From Bacteroidota bacterium (GTDB lineage: Bacteria > Bacteroidota > Bacteroidia > Flavobacteriales_D > JABDKJ01): 11,839 bases of DNA. The notes under the pieces are model-generated. The model did not search any database and was not told the DNA's origin. It was given only the letters and a program-made list of their open reading frames with translations. Location: assembly GCA_027621335.1 (NCBI GenBank), contig JAQCAN010000052.1, positions 1 through 11,839 of the forward strand. Reading direction: 5' to 3'. Positions 1 through 6,793 of this stretch are shown here, piece by piece. The first letter of the stretch is position 1, and the number at the start of each line of letters is the position of its first letter. The translations under genes were made by a program, and so were the position numbers.

Positions 1-222
1 TTGGAAGGCATTGAAATAAAGGTGGTAGAAGACCCGGTATAAGGTGTCGGGGGAATTGTTGGTGTAGATCAGAGTCTGCTTTCCCACATACTGGTGATTC
101 TTGGCATCCATATCGATGTCCATCACATAATCCACTTTTTGCTGCCAATCTGCAGATTGAGCTTGGCCCGAACTGAAGCCTAAAGCAACGCTGCAAAGGA
201 TTGCACAGAATAGATGACGCAT
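1..222 (-). CDS. M1-family metallopeptidase, N-terminal fragment (cut by window edge)
   Basis: Only the first 74 residues are visible; the frame runs off the left edge. The protein opens with a signal peptide (MRHLFCAILCSVALGFSSGQAQ), so it is exported. The following residues include DWQQKVDYVMDIDMD (about 25-39) and YTNNSPDTLYRVFYHLYFNAFQ-like sequence (53-74). From family knowledge this is the start of the N-terminal beta domain of Bacteroidota M1 (gluzincin) aminopeptidase-like proteins. The HExxH zinc site would lie outside the window and cannot be checked. An in-frame ATG also exists five codons upstream (235-237); I chose 220-222 because the signal peptide starts there more naturally. 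The DUF2279 gene lies 61 bases upstream on the same strand with no convincing promoter between, so co-transcription is possible. Confidence 0.8.
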   Translation of the reverse strand, partial: MRHLFCAILCSVALGFSSGQAQSADWQQKVDYVMDIDMDAKNHQYVGKQTLIYTNNSPDTLYRVFYHLYFNAFQ

Positions 223-283
223 TGTATTCAATTGCATAAGAGTCTTAAAAATTCATCGCGAAGTCACAAGCATTGTTCCAACA

Positions 284-1237
284 TCAAAAACGGAATCCTT
301 GTGACCTCAATTTACCATTTTGGAGTACCAAAGCTGGTAAAGGTAATTTGATGAATCCTATTGTCCTAAATACTGTGCGTAAGACTTTGCTTTCTGTCTG
401 GATGCGCCATAGGTCCACCTCAGGTGCCAGATAGAACTGGCGCACTCCTGCCAGACGCCTGAAACCATCATCCGTCTGGCGGATGTAAACCCCTTCGCCC
501 ACCACCTGCTGGTCCACGCCATAGCCTACCGCTAGGCTCAACCAATCAGGAAACTTGGATTCTTCTTGCAAAAAACTCTTCACATTGGCCGACAGCCAAT
601 AGGTCTGACCATTATAGTCTTTCAATACTTCTTCATGCCAGCCATCACCGAGGGTTCCAGGCCTGAGCTGAGCATAAGGACTTTCCCTGAATGAGAATTT
701 GAAGGTGATGCGCTGCTCGCCCCAAGCCGCATCTTGACCGATGAGCATAGCCGCACCCATGGTATTGGCTCCGAAATCTCCCCACGAGAAGCCCCATTCC
801 TCGGAAAATCCATCAAAAATCTCCACGGTGCTCAAGAAAAGCCAACCAGTCGCGCCCCCCCAGTACCTGGATCGCTTCTCATCCATTCCAGCCCAACGGT
901 AGCTGTCCATGCCCAAGAGTCCAACATAATATGTCGTCATGGCATGCCCTACCTTGTCCATCTGTAGCCACTGGCCGTTGTCATTGAAACTGTGAAAAGA
1001 CTGACGGGGATAATCGCGATACCAAAGCTGGTCCAAGGCGACCATGGTACCCGTGTAAAGCAACACTTCAGTAGCTATGACGGTCCTCAGCCTCCTCGGA
1101 CCATCGAGTTGAAGGGAATCAATCGGTTGACCCACAATGCCCTCGGAGAGAACAAGCCAAAGGAGCAAACAGGAAACTTTGGATCCGCTTTGGATCAGTT
1201 GATTTCCCAGTTTTTTGATATTTGGAGGAACTTTCAA
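284..1237 (-). CDS. DUF2279 family exported protein
   Basis: This is an uncharacterised Bacteroidota envelope protein of the DUF2279 family, predicted to be periplasmic or outer-membrane associated; its biochemical role is unknown. With the TTG start at 1237 it has 317 residues: a lysine-containing n-region, a hydrophobic segment (SCLLLWLVLSEGIVGQ, about 31-46), and then the DUF2279 core. The core includes LWYRDYP, the QMDKVGHAM motif, the STVEIFDGFSEEWGFSWGDFGAN-type segment, and a C-terminal part with FPDWLSLAVGYG and FYLAPEVDLWRI. The frame stays open upstream to an ATG at 1429 (381 residues), with other ATGs at 1327 and 1294. I prefer 1237 because those starts put the signal peptide deep inside the protein, a good promoter sits at 1261-1289, and the extra region uses ATT more than ATC, unlike the rest of the gene. 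TTG starts are uncommon, so the start stays uncertain while the gene itself is secure. Confidence 0.8.
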   Translation of the reverse strand: MKVPPNIKKLGNQLIQSGSKVSCLLLWLVLSEGIVGQPIDSLQLDGPRRLRTVIATEVLLYTGTMVALDQLWYRDYPRQSFHSFNDNGQWLQMDKVGHAMTTYYVGLLGMDSYRWAGMDEKRSRYWGGATGWLFLSTVEIFDGFSEEWGFSWGDFGANTMGAAMLIGQDAAWGEQRITFKFSFRESPYAQLRPGTLGDGWHEEVLKDYNGQTYWLSANVKSFLQEESKFPDWLSLAVGYGVDQQVVGEGVYIRQTDDGFRRLAGVRQFYLAPEVDLWRIQTESKVLRTVFRTIGFIKLPLPALVLQNGKLRSQGFRF

Positions 1238-1260
1238 ACTCGTGTTTTCCTTGTTCTGCC

Positions 1261-1289
1261 CAAATCTAATTCCAATATTACGCCTCCAA
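1261..1289 (-). promoter_or_regulatory. Bacteroidota-type promoter for the DUF2279 gene
   Basis: On the minus strand TTG (1289-1287) is followed after 18 bases by TAGATTTG (1268-1261), a full match to the Bacteroidota -7 box TAnnTTTG. Transcription would begin near 1254, about 17 bases before the TTG codon at 1237. It lies inside the longer open frame, which argues for the shorter protein. Motif match only; no transcript evidence. Confidence 0.5.
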
Positions 1290-1462
1290 TCGATCATAAG
1301 GCCGGAAAAGGGTGATGAGTATCCCATAAGTCCCCATTTTTTGTTGAAGTCCGTGGATAAGCGAATATCATCAATGGGGTATCTTAGTACTGAATCCTTT
1401 TGTAGTTGCTCTGCCATTCGAAAAAACATCCAATGGAGGCAACTTCAAATACATTGTTCTAT

Positions 1463-3514
1463 ATGACCTATACTTCTTGGCCCTTAAGAACTTTAGTCTT
1501 CTCTCTAGCGATTGCTTCTTCTATTTCCAGCAACATCAGTGCTCAACAGATCTGTAACACAACTGGAAATCTCATTGTGTTTTCCAATTATGAAGGCGGC
1601 TCTTTGGATGTTGTCATCGATGAGGACGTCCCCGATCTAAAGATCGGAGTCACGTCCTATGATGCCACCTCGCTGAATATCTCGGGACCTTTTGCAGCCA
1701 ATGTGACGGGCGTCATCTTCGCAGGTTTCGGGGCAAACGGGAGTTCTTGTGGTTACAATGGTCCGGTCGAAGTGAATGGGGTCGACCTGTCTCTGGTGAC
1801 CATCCATACTCAGGCCTCGGGAGCAGTGCAATCGCCTTTCCTTGGAGATGAGATCATACCGGGATTGCCGTTGGTCAATTGCATGGTCAGTGGCGGGGGC
1901 TTCAGTCTGAACGATGCAGGGGGAGGTAACAGTTCTCCTCAGATCGTCCAATATTTCCTCAGTGAATTCGGTCCGGGTACGGTGCTTCGCTCCCATTGGA
2001 CTGACTACTCATGCTGGCTCCCAGGAGGATATGACCTAAGTGATGGCGGAAATTGTTGTCTGGAGGACCCAGTGACTCCTCCGAATCCGATCTATATCCA
2101 AGGGGGGACTTATGATTTCGGACTGCCTGATGAATTCGATCTATGTGATGGACCGGTCGAGTTGGATCTTTCCTATTATCCAGTCCTATTTCAACCTACT
2201 GCTTATAATGGCTACCAATGGTCCGATGGACAGAGTGGCGAAGTGGTCACCTTTGATAGTCCTGGGACTTACTCATTCACTGTAAACGATTATTGCTATT
2301 CGGGGAATACCTTCCTTACTGAAACCTTCACCATCATCCCCTGTGGGCCGGACATCTCCTTGACATCATCTGTAACTGAGGTCTGTCCCGGTGGGTCCCT
2401 TGACCTTCAGGTGCTCATCTTAGATGGCCAAGGACCTTTCACCTATACCTGGAATCCGACATTGGTGAATTCAGCCGGTCCGATCACGGTGAGTCCTACC
2501 TCATCCCAATCCTACACGGTCACAGTCACTGATGCCAATGGAAATAGCGCCACAGACGATCTATTCATCACAGTGCTTTCAGAGCTCCCTGCTTTGTCTT
2601 TAGGTCCCGACCAAAGCATCTGTGACGACATCATCGTGCTCGATGCATCCCTACCAGGAGCCCTTGCTTATGAATGGTCTGATGGGTCCACATTTGCAAC
2701 CTTGGCAGTAGACGCCCCAGGCAATTATTCGGTTGTCGTTACCGGTGAGTGCAATTTGGTAAGTGATGATATCCTCGTCAGCTCCTCCATTCCACTATCG
2801 TTCTCCTTGACCGAAGACACCACCATCTGTCCAGGTGCCGTTGCGACATTGACTGTGACTTCAGCCACCGCAATCGCTTATCAATGGAATACGGGGGCTA
2901 CCACACCCAGCATAACCGCCTCTTCTCAAGGCGTTTATGAGGTCACAGTATTCGGTGAATGCGAGCAGCAGAATGGCTCTGTAACCTTGGATATTCGACC
3001 TGCCTTATTTAATCCGCTTGAGGCACGTTATCTACTCTGTGAAGGTGAATCGATTGAGCTAGATGCTTCAGACTCTGGGGCAGACCTCTATCTCTGGTCC
3101 AATGGTTCGGAGGGTTCTTCAGAAGTGTTCGCGCAGTCTGAGAGCGTCACTCTCGAGATATCGGATGCATGTGGATCCCTCAACATCAGCACTCGTATCG
3201 AAGAGACCTTATGCGATTGTACCTTTTACATACCAAATACTTTTACTCCAGATGGGGATTTGATCAATGACACGTTTGTTCCCGTTTACGAGTCTTGCTC
3301 CTTCCTTGACTACACCTTCTCCGTCTATGACCGATGGGGTGCTGAGGTCTTCCGTACATCCATTCCAAATTCTGAATGGAATGGAAGCATCGACAAGGGT
3401 GATTACTTCGCTCCAGATGGAAGCTATACTTACCTGATCAGTGCTACAGTTGTCGATCGGAGAGGGAACCTCAACACCTTGTTCGAGCAAGGAGTGGTCA
3501 CTATCATACGCTGA
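1463..3514 (+). CDS. T9SS type B sorting domain protein with Ig-like repeats
   Basis: This is a large secreted surface protein of 683 residues, exported by Sec and then by the type IX system. Residues 1-27 form a signal peptide ending ISAQQ. Residues about 31-200 form a beta-rich N-terminal domain (TGNLIVFSNYEGG, DLKIGVTSYDA, GVIFAGF) of a kind seen in other Bacteroidota secreted proteins. Five Ig/PKD-like units follow at about 227-580, several with a Cys-Gly/Asp strand start and a Y-x-W-S-D/N-G core (QWSDGQSG, YEWSDGST, YQWNTGAT, YLWSNGSE). Residues 584-683 are the gliding-motility-type C-terminal domain: YIPNTFTPDGDLINDTF, VYDRWGAEVF, W-N-G, PDGSYTYLI and a final VVTIIR. Type B domains generally sort cargo through T9SS with partner proteins; the ligand here is unknown. 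Upstream in-frame ATGs at 1406 and 1433 would spoil the signal peptide, so ATG 1463 is preferred. Confidence 0.9.
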   Translation: MTYTSWPLRTLVFSLAIASSISSNISAQQICNTTGNLIVFSNYEGGSLDVVIDEDVPDLKIGVTSYDATSLNISGPFAANVTGVIFAGFGANGSSCGYNGPVEVNGVDLSLVTIHTQASGAVQSPFLGDEIIPGLPLVNCMVSGGGFSLNDAGGGNSSPQIVQYFLSEFGPGTVLRSHWTDYSCWLPGGYDLSDGGNCCLEDPVTPPNPIYIQGGTYDFGLPDEFDLCDGPVELDLSYYPVLFQPTAYNGYQWSDGQSGEVVTFDSPGTYSFTVNDYCYSGNTFLTETFTIIPCGPDISLTSSVTEVCPGGSLDLQVLILDGQGPFTYTWNPTLVNSAGPITVSPTSSQSYTVTVTDANGNSATDDLFITVLSELPALSLGPDQSICDDIIVLDASLPGALAYEWSDGSTFATLAVDAPGNYSVVVTGECNLVSDDILVSSSIPLSFSLTEDTTICPGAVATLTVTSATAIAYQWNTGATTPSITASSQGVYEVTVFGECEQQNGSVTLDIRPALFNPLEARYLLCEGESIELDASDSGADLYLWSNGSEGSSEVFAQSESVTLEISDACGSLNISTRIEETLCDCTFYIPNTFTPDGDLINDTFVPVYESCSFLDYTFSVYDRWGAEVFRTSIPNSEWNGSIDKGDYFAPDGSYTYLISATVVDRRGNLNTLFEQGVVTIIR

Positions 3515-3612
3515 ACCAGGTTTCTCCGGTCTCCGCCACACCCATCCGTCAGAAGGTTGTCCTAGGTATCCCACGCCTAGCGGGCTTAACATTCTTTCAC
3601 CTCCTTTAACAC

Positions 3613-3641
3613 TTGATGCGTGCCCCTTGATTGTAGTTTTG
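3613..3641 (+). promoter_or_regulatory. Bacteroidota-type promoter for the PDZ protein gene
   Basis: TTG at 3613-3615, 18 bases of spacer and TAGTTTTG at 3634-3641 match the Bacteroidota -33/-7 pattern exactly. The expected start of transcription near 3648 gives a leader of about 19 bases before the ATG at 3667. It sits in the 152-base gap after the type B protein and implies the PDZ gene is transcribed on its own. Confidence 0.6.
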
Positions 3642-3666
3642 TTCTGTACCGAGAAAATCCAATCCC

Positions 3667-4836
3667 ATGAAACACATCACCCTACTGACCATCGCACTGA
3701 CCCTGCTATCGACTACGAGCGGCTTCTCTCAAGATAAAGCCAAGGTCATCATAAAGAAGAACATCAATGGAGAGGAGACCACCATAGAGAAAGAGGTCGA
3801 GATCTCAGAGTTGGAATCTTTTCTGGAGGAGGAAGGAGTAGAAATGGAACTGGAACTGAATGCAGACACAGAACGTGTCATCGAAGTTTACATCGACAAG
3901 GAAGACAGTGATGGCCAGCGTGATTACTCCTATAAGTTCCATCAGCCTAAACCCTTTCTGGGTGTCACTCCTGGAGAGGCTGAAAATGATCATGGCGTCC
4001 TCATCGGAAAGGTGGTGGAAGGTAGTGCGGCCGAATCTGCAGGTCTGAAGGAAGGAGACCTCATCCTTGAAATGGATAAAAAAGCTGTCGACACTTTCGC
4101 TGATGTGAAGGATATCGTCTGGTCGAAAAGCCCTGGTGACGTGCTGAGTATCGCCTATGAAAGGGAGGGGAAAATGAAAAAGACTACAGCCGAACTGGGT
4201 GTGAATGAGACGCATTTCATGAACAGGTTCGAGGACGGTGGAAGTAACGATTGGAACTTCCGCTGGGATGGAGATGACATGGATGAATTGAGGTCGAAGT
4301 TGGATGAACAACTCTCCAAACTGAAGGATATCGAGTTCGACTTTGACAAGCAGGAATTCATGGATGTTATGGACGATGTGAAAAAGCGTCTGGGGGAACA
4401 GATGGACCATATGCAATTCGACTTTGATTGGGACATGGAAGAGGACGGAAACCTCTTTGAATTCAACCGCCCTGGAAACCGATCAGAAACCGTGGTCATC
4501 ATCATGGAGGAGATAGCAGCAGATGAGGCCAGCGCTGTCAATACGAAGGCCTCACCCAAACTAAGCACATTGGATAACTTGAGATTGAGCAATCTCCGCT
4601 ATTTCCCCAATCCAGGAAATGGCCACTTCGATCTGCAGTTCGGCACCCCCGAAACTGGAGACTTGGAGGTCATCATCTTCGATGGGCAAGGGAAAAAGGT
4701 GTATTACGAGATGTTGGCCGACTTCAAAGGAGACTATGCGAACAGCATTGACATCTCCAACCGTTTGGCAGGAAATTATTTCATTCAGATTGCACAGAAG
4801 GGCAAGACTTATAGCCGAAAACTGATCAAAGAATAG
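3667..4836 (+). CDS. PDZ domain protein with T9SS type A sorting domain
   Basis: A secreted protein of 389 residues. A signal peptide spans 1-22 (MKHITLLTIALTLLSTTSGFSQ). Residues 23-96 are charged, rich in Lys and Glu. A PDZ domain lies at about 97-178: carboxylate-binding-loop-like FLGVTPG, GKVVEGSAAESAGLKEGDLILEMD and a closing beta region; this fold usually binds the C-terminus or an extended strand of a partner protein. Residues about 185-265 are Asp/Glu-rich and predicted helical (DELRSKLDEQLSKLKD, DVMDDVKKRLGEQMDHM). Residues 308-389 are a T9SS type A tail (LRYFPNPGNGHFDLQF, IIFDGQGKKVYYE, GNYFIQI, final SRKLIKE). No protease catalytic domain is present, so this is not an HtrA or CTP protease; a binding or scaffold role at the surface is inferred. 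It has its own promoter upstream and a strong terminator downstream. Confidence 0.9.
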   Translation: MKHITLLTIALTLLSTTSGFSQDKAKVIIKKNINGEETTIEKEVEISELESFLEEEGVEMELELNADTERVIEVYIDKEDSDGQRDYSYKFHQPKPFLGVTPGEAENDHGVLIGKVVEGSAAESAGLKEGDLILEMDKKAVDTFADVKDIVWSKSPGDVLSIAYEREGKMKKTTAELGVNETHFMNRFEDGGSNDWNFRWDGDDMDELRSKLDEQLSKLKDIEFDFDKQEFMDVMDDVKKRLGEQMDHMQFDFDWDMEEDGNLFEFNRPGNRSETVVIIMEEIAADEASAVNTKASPKLSTLDNLRLSNLRYFPNPGNGHFDLQFGTPETGDLEVIIFDGQGKKVYYEMLADFKGDYANSIDISNRLAGNYFIQIAQKGKTYSRKLIKE

Positions 4837-4860
4837 GTTCGTTTGGTTTGGATCCTTTTG

Positions 4861-4901
4861 GAAGCCAGGTTCTTGTAGCAGAGGGCCTGGCTTCTCTTTT
4901 T
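4861..4901 (+). terminator. Rho-independent terminator after the PDZ protein gene
   Basis: GAAGCCAGG (4861-4869) pairs perfectly with CCTGGCTTC (4886-4894) around a 16-base loop, followed by TCTTTTTC. It begins 24 bases after the stop codon, which isolates the PDZ gene from grpE. A second hairpin, GGCCTG (4884-4889) with CAGGCC (4902-4907), uses part of the same arm. Confidence 0.75.
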
Positions 4902-4934
4902 CAGGCCAAGTCTGAGCTTCTTATACCTCTCCTT

Positions 4935-4967
4935 TTGAACGGGTTTACTGACACTCTTATACCTTCG
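4935..4967 (+). promoter_or_regulatory. Candidate promoter for grpE-dnaJ
   Basis: TACCTTCG (4960-4967) differs at one base from the Bacteroidota -7 box TAnnTTTG and is preceded by TTG at 4935-4937 with a 22-base spacer, at the wide end of the accepted range. Transcription would start near 4974, giving a leader of about 110 bases. I saw no CIRCE inverted repeat near it, so HrcA control is not supported by this sequence. Confidence 0.4.
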
Positions 4968-5039
4968 CAGACCATCTCCAAGGAATTTCTGCCATATTGT
5001 CCTTTTAGAGGCCTTGGCAAGGGCTTTGACAAAGGGGGG

Positions 5040-5081
5040 ATGAGTGAAAGATTTTTGGAGCTATATGGCAAGAAGACGTAA
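5040..5081 (+). other. Possible 13-codon leader ORF upstream of grpE
   Basis: A small frame reads MSERFLELYGKKT and stops with TAA four bases before the grpE ATG at 5086, in a different frame. It is preceded by the purine run AAAGGGGGG, a Shine-Dalgarno-like sequence that is unusual in Bacteroidota. It could be a leader peptide or chance; nothing shows that it is translated. Confidence 0.2.
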
Positions 5082-5085
5082 GACT

Positions 5086-5628
5086 ATGACAAGCATGAAC
5101 GAAGAAACCCAAGATCAAAACGAGATGCAACAGGAGGACATTCAGAACGAGGCCCCTGAAGTAGAGATCCCCACTGAAGAGGGCGAAGATTTCGAAGCGA
5201 AATACAATGAGATGAATGATAGGTTCCTCAGGCTGTACTCCGAGTTCGAGAACTTCAGACGCAGAACAGCCAAGGAGCGAATCGAACTGTTGACCAATTC
5301 GAAAGGAGAGGCATTGAAAGACCTCATCCCCGTTATCGATGATTTCGACCGTGCGGTTCAGAATAATGAGTGGGTGGAGGATGCCAACACGCTACGAGAT
5401 GCGTTCAACCTTATCCATCACAAATTCGTGAACCTCTTGAAACATGAGGGTATCTCTGCCATGGAGACCAAAGTGGGTGATGAGTTCGATACGGATAAAC
5501 ATGAAGCCATCACACAGATTCCAGCTCCTGAACCTGCCTTGAAAGGAAAGATCGTAGATATCGTTGAGAAAGGCTACACCCTGAATGATAAGGTCCTTCG
5601 CTACGCGAAGGTTGTGACCGGCAGTTGA
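5086..5628 (+). CDS. grpE: GrpE, nucleotide exchange factor for DnaK
   Basis: GrpE is a cytoplasmic homodimer that releases ADP from DnaK and so drives the substrate-release step of the Hsp70 cycle. With the ATG at 5086 the protein has 180 residues, a normal length. Residues 1-35 are an acidic, disordered tail; 36-75 form the long dimerising helix (EAKYNEMNDRFLRLYSEFEN, then FRRRTAKER); 76-125 form the helical bundle (LIPVIDDFDRAVQN, NLIHHKFVNLLKHEGI); 126-180 form the beta wing that touches DnaK (GDEFDTDKHEAIT, VDIVEKGYTLNDKVLRYAKV). The frame is open upstream to a GTG at 5044 with ATG at 5065, but those add a basic stretch (ARRRKT) atypical of the family; ATG 5095 is a further alternative. 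dnaJ follows after 13 bases, so the two form an operon. Confidence 0.95.
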   Translation: MTSMNEETQDQNEMQQEDIQNEAPEVEIPTEEGEDFEAKYNEMNDRFLRLYSEFENFRRRTAKERIELLTNSKGEALKDLIPVIDDFDRAVQNNEWVEDANTLRDAFNLIHHKFVNLLKHEGISAMETKVGDEFDTDKHEAITQIPAPEPALKGKIVDIVEKGYTLNDKVLRYAKVVTGS

Positions 5629-5641
5629 GACCCCATCCATT

Positions 5642-6763
5642 ATGGCGAAGAGAGACTATTATGAGGTACTGGGCATAAGCAAGAATGCCGATGACGCGGA
5701 GATCAAGAAAGCCTATCGCAAACTGGCCATCAAGTTCCACCCCGATAAGAACCCTGGAGACCATACAGCCGAAGACCGTTTCAAGGAAGCGGCTGAAGCG
5801 TATGAAGTCTTAAGTGACGGTGATAAGCGTGCCCGCTATGACCGATTCGGACATGACGGTCTGAAAGGCGGTTCAGGTGGATTCGGAGGAGGTATGTCCA
5901 TGGATGACATCTTCTCCCAGTTCGGAGACATCTTCGGAGGAGCCTTCGGAGGGGGAGGTGGATTCGGAGGATTCGGTGGTGGGCAGGCCCGTCAACGAAG
6001 AGGAACCAATTTGCGCATCAAGGTGAAACTGGACCTGGTGGACATCGCCAATGGCGTAAAGAAGAAACTCAAGGTCAAGAAACTCGTCATGGCCGAAGGT
6101 GTACAATATGACACCTGCAGCACCTGCCGAGGCATGGGCCAAGTCACCCGGGTGGCGAACACCTTCCTTGGTCAGATGCAAACCACCAGCACCTGCCCTA
6201 CCTGCCAAGGCTCAGGTCAGCGCGTAGGAAAGATTCCCCATGGAGCTGATTCCAATGGAATGGTCACCAAGGAGGATGTCATCGAGATCGAGATCCCTGC
6301 AGGGGTTGAGGAAGGCATGCAGCTGAATGTCCGTGGAAAGGGGAATGATGCCCCAGGTGGTGGACAAGCAGGTGACCTTATCGTGGTCATCGAAGAGAAC
6401 AAGGATGATGTCTTGGTGCGCAATGGACAAGATCTTCACCATGAGCTCTTCATCTCATTCTCTGATGCGGCATTGGGTATCAAATGCGAAGTTCCTCTAG
6501 TAGATGGCAAGGCACGCATCACCATCCCTGAAGGCACTCAGTCCGGTAAAATGGTCCGATTGAAAGGCAAGGGACTCCCTTCCGTGAACAGTTATGGCAC
6601 GGGAGACCTCATCGTCCATATCAACGTCTGGACGCCAAAGAAGCTGAGCAAAGAAGAGAAGAAGATCCTGGAGCAGTTGAGGGACTCGGAGAATTTCGCT
6701 CCACAACCTGGCAAGGGCGAGCGCTCCTTCTTCGAGCGGATGAGCGATATCTTCAATGGCTGA
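5642..6763 (+). CDS. dnaJ: DnaJ (Hsp40) co-chaperone with a single zinc centre
   Basis: DnaJ delivers unfolded clients to DnaK and stimulates its ATPase. The protein has 373 residues. The J domain is at 1-70 with the invariant HPD at 33-35. The Gly/Phe-rich linker spans about 72-114. Of the usual four CxxCxGxG motifs only two remain: C159-C162 (CSTCRGMG) and C185-C188 (CPTCQGSG), which are motifs 2 and 3. Motif 1 should precede residue 159 but the sequence there is KKLVMAEGVQYDT; motif 4 should be near 199-206 but reads PHGADSNG. The substrate-binding beta domains follow (about 213-335, with GDLIVVIEE and ISFSDAALG), then a dimerisation tail. It is translated 13 bases after grpE. The overall order is that of a type I DnaJ, not CbpA, which lacks the zinc region entirely. 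The start codon follows the near-universal MAKRDYYEVLG opening. Confidence 0.96.
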   Translation: MAKRDYYEVLGISKNADDAEIKKAYRKLAIKFHPDKNPGDHTAEDRFKEAAEAYEVLSDGDKRARYDRFGHDGLKGGSGGFGGGMSMDDIFSQFGDIFGGAFGGGGGFGGFGGGQARQRRGTNLRIKVKLDLVDIANGVKKKLKVKKLVMAEGVQYDTCSTCRGMGQVTRVANTFLGQMQTTSTCPTCQGSGQRVGKIPHGADSNGMVTKEDVIEIEIPAGVEEGMQLNVRGKGNDAPGGGQAGDLIVVIEENKDDVLVRNGQDLHHELFISFSDAALGIKCEVPLVDGKARITIPEGTQSGKMVRLKGKGLPSVNSYGTGDLIVHINVWTPKKLSKEEKKILEQLRDSENFAPQPGKGERSFFERMSDIFNG

Positions 6764-6773
6764 CCCTATAGAA

Positions 6774-6790
6774 TGAGGCCGCTGGCCTCA
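6774..6790. terminator. Hairpin between convergent dnaJ and the small secreted protein gene
   Basis: TGAGGCC and GGCCTCA form a perfect 7-base-pair stem with a 3-base loop, 10 bases after the dnaJ stop and 3 bases beyond the stop of the convergent gene. No clear T-run follows on either strand, so its role as a bidirectional terminator rests on position and stem strength. Confidence 0.5.
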
Positions 6791-6793
6791 CTC

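Noticed and set aside
1637..1996. A 119-codon minus-strand frame inside the type B surface protein gene
   Set aside because: Shadow of the plus-strand coding sequence; arginine- and threonine-rich with no recognisable motif.
3805..4416. A 203-codon open frame on the minus strand opposite the PDZ protein gene
   Set aside because: It is fully antisense to a well-supported gene, has a His/Phe-rich composition produced by reading acidic codons backwards, and shows no signal or domain.
4848..5081. A 77-codon plus-strand frame spanning the gap before grpE
   Set aside because: It runs through the terminator hairpin and the predicted grpE promoter. Only its last 13 codons could be a leader ORF.
5868..5990. 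GGAGG-rich repetitive stretch
   Set aside because: It is the coding sequence of the normal Gly/Phe-rich linker of DnaJ, not an independent repeat.
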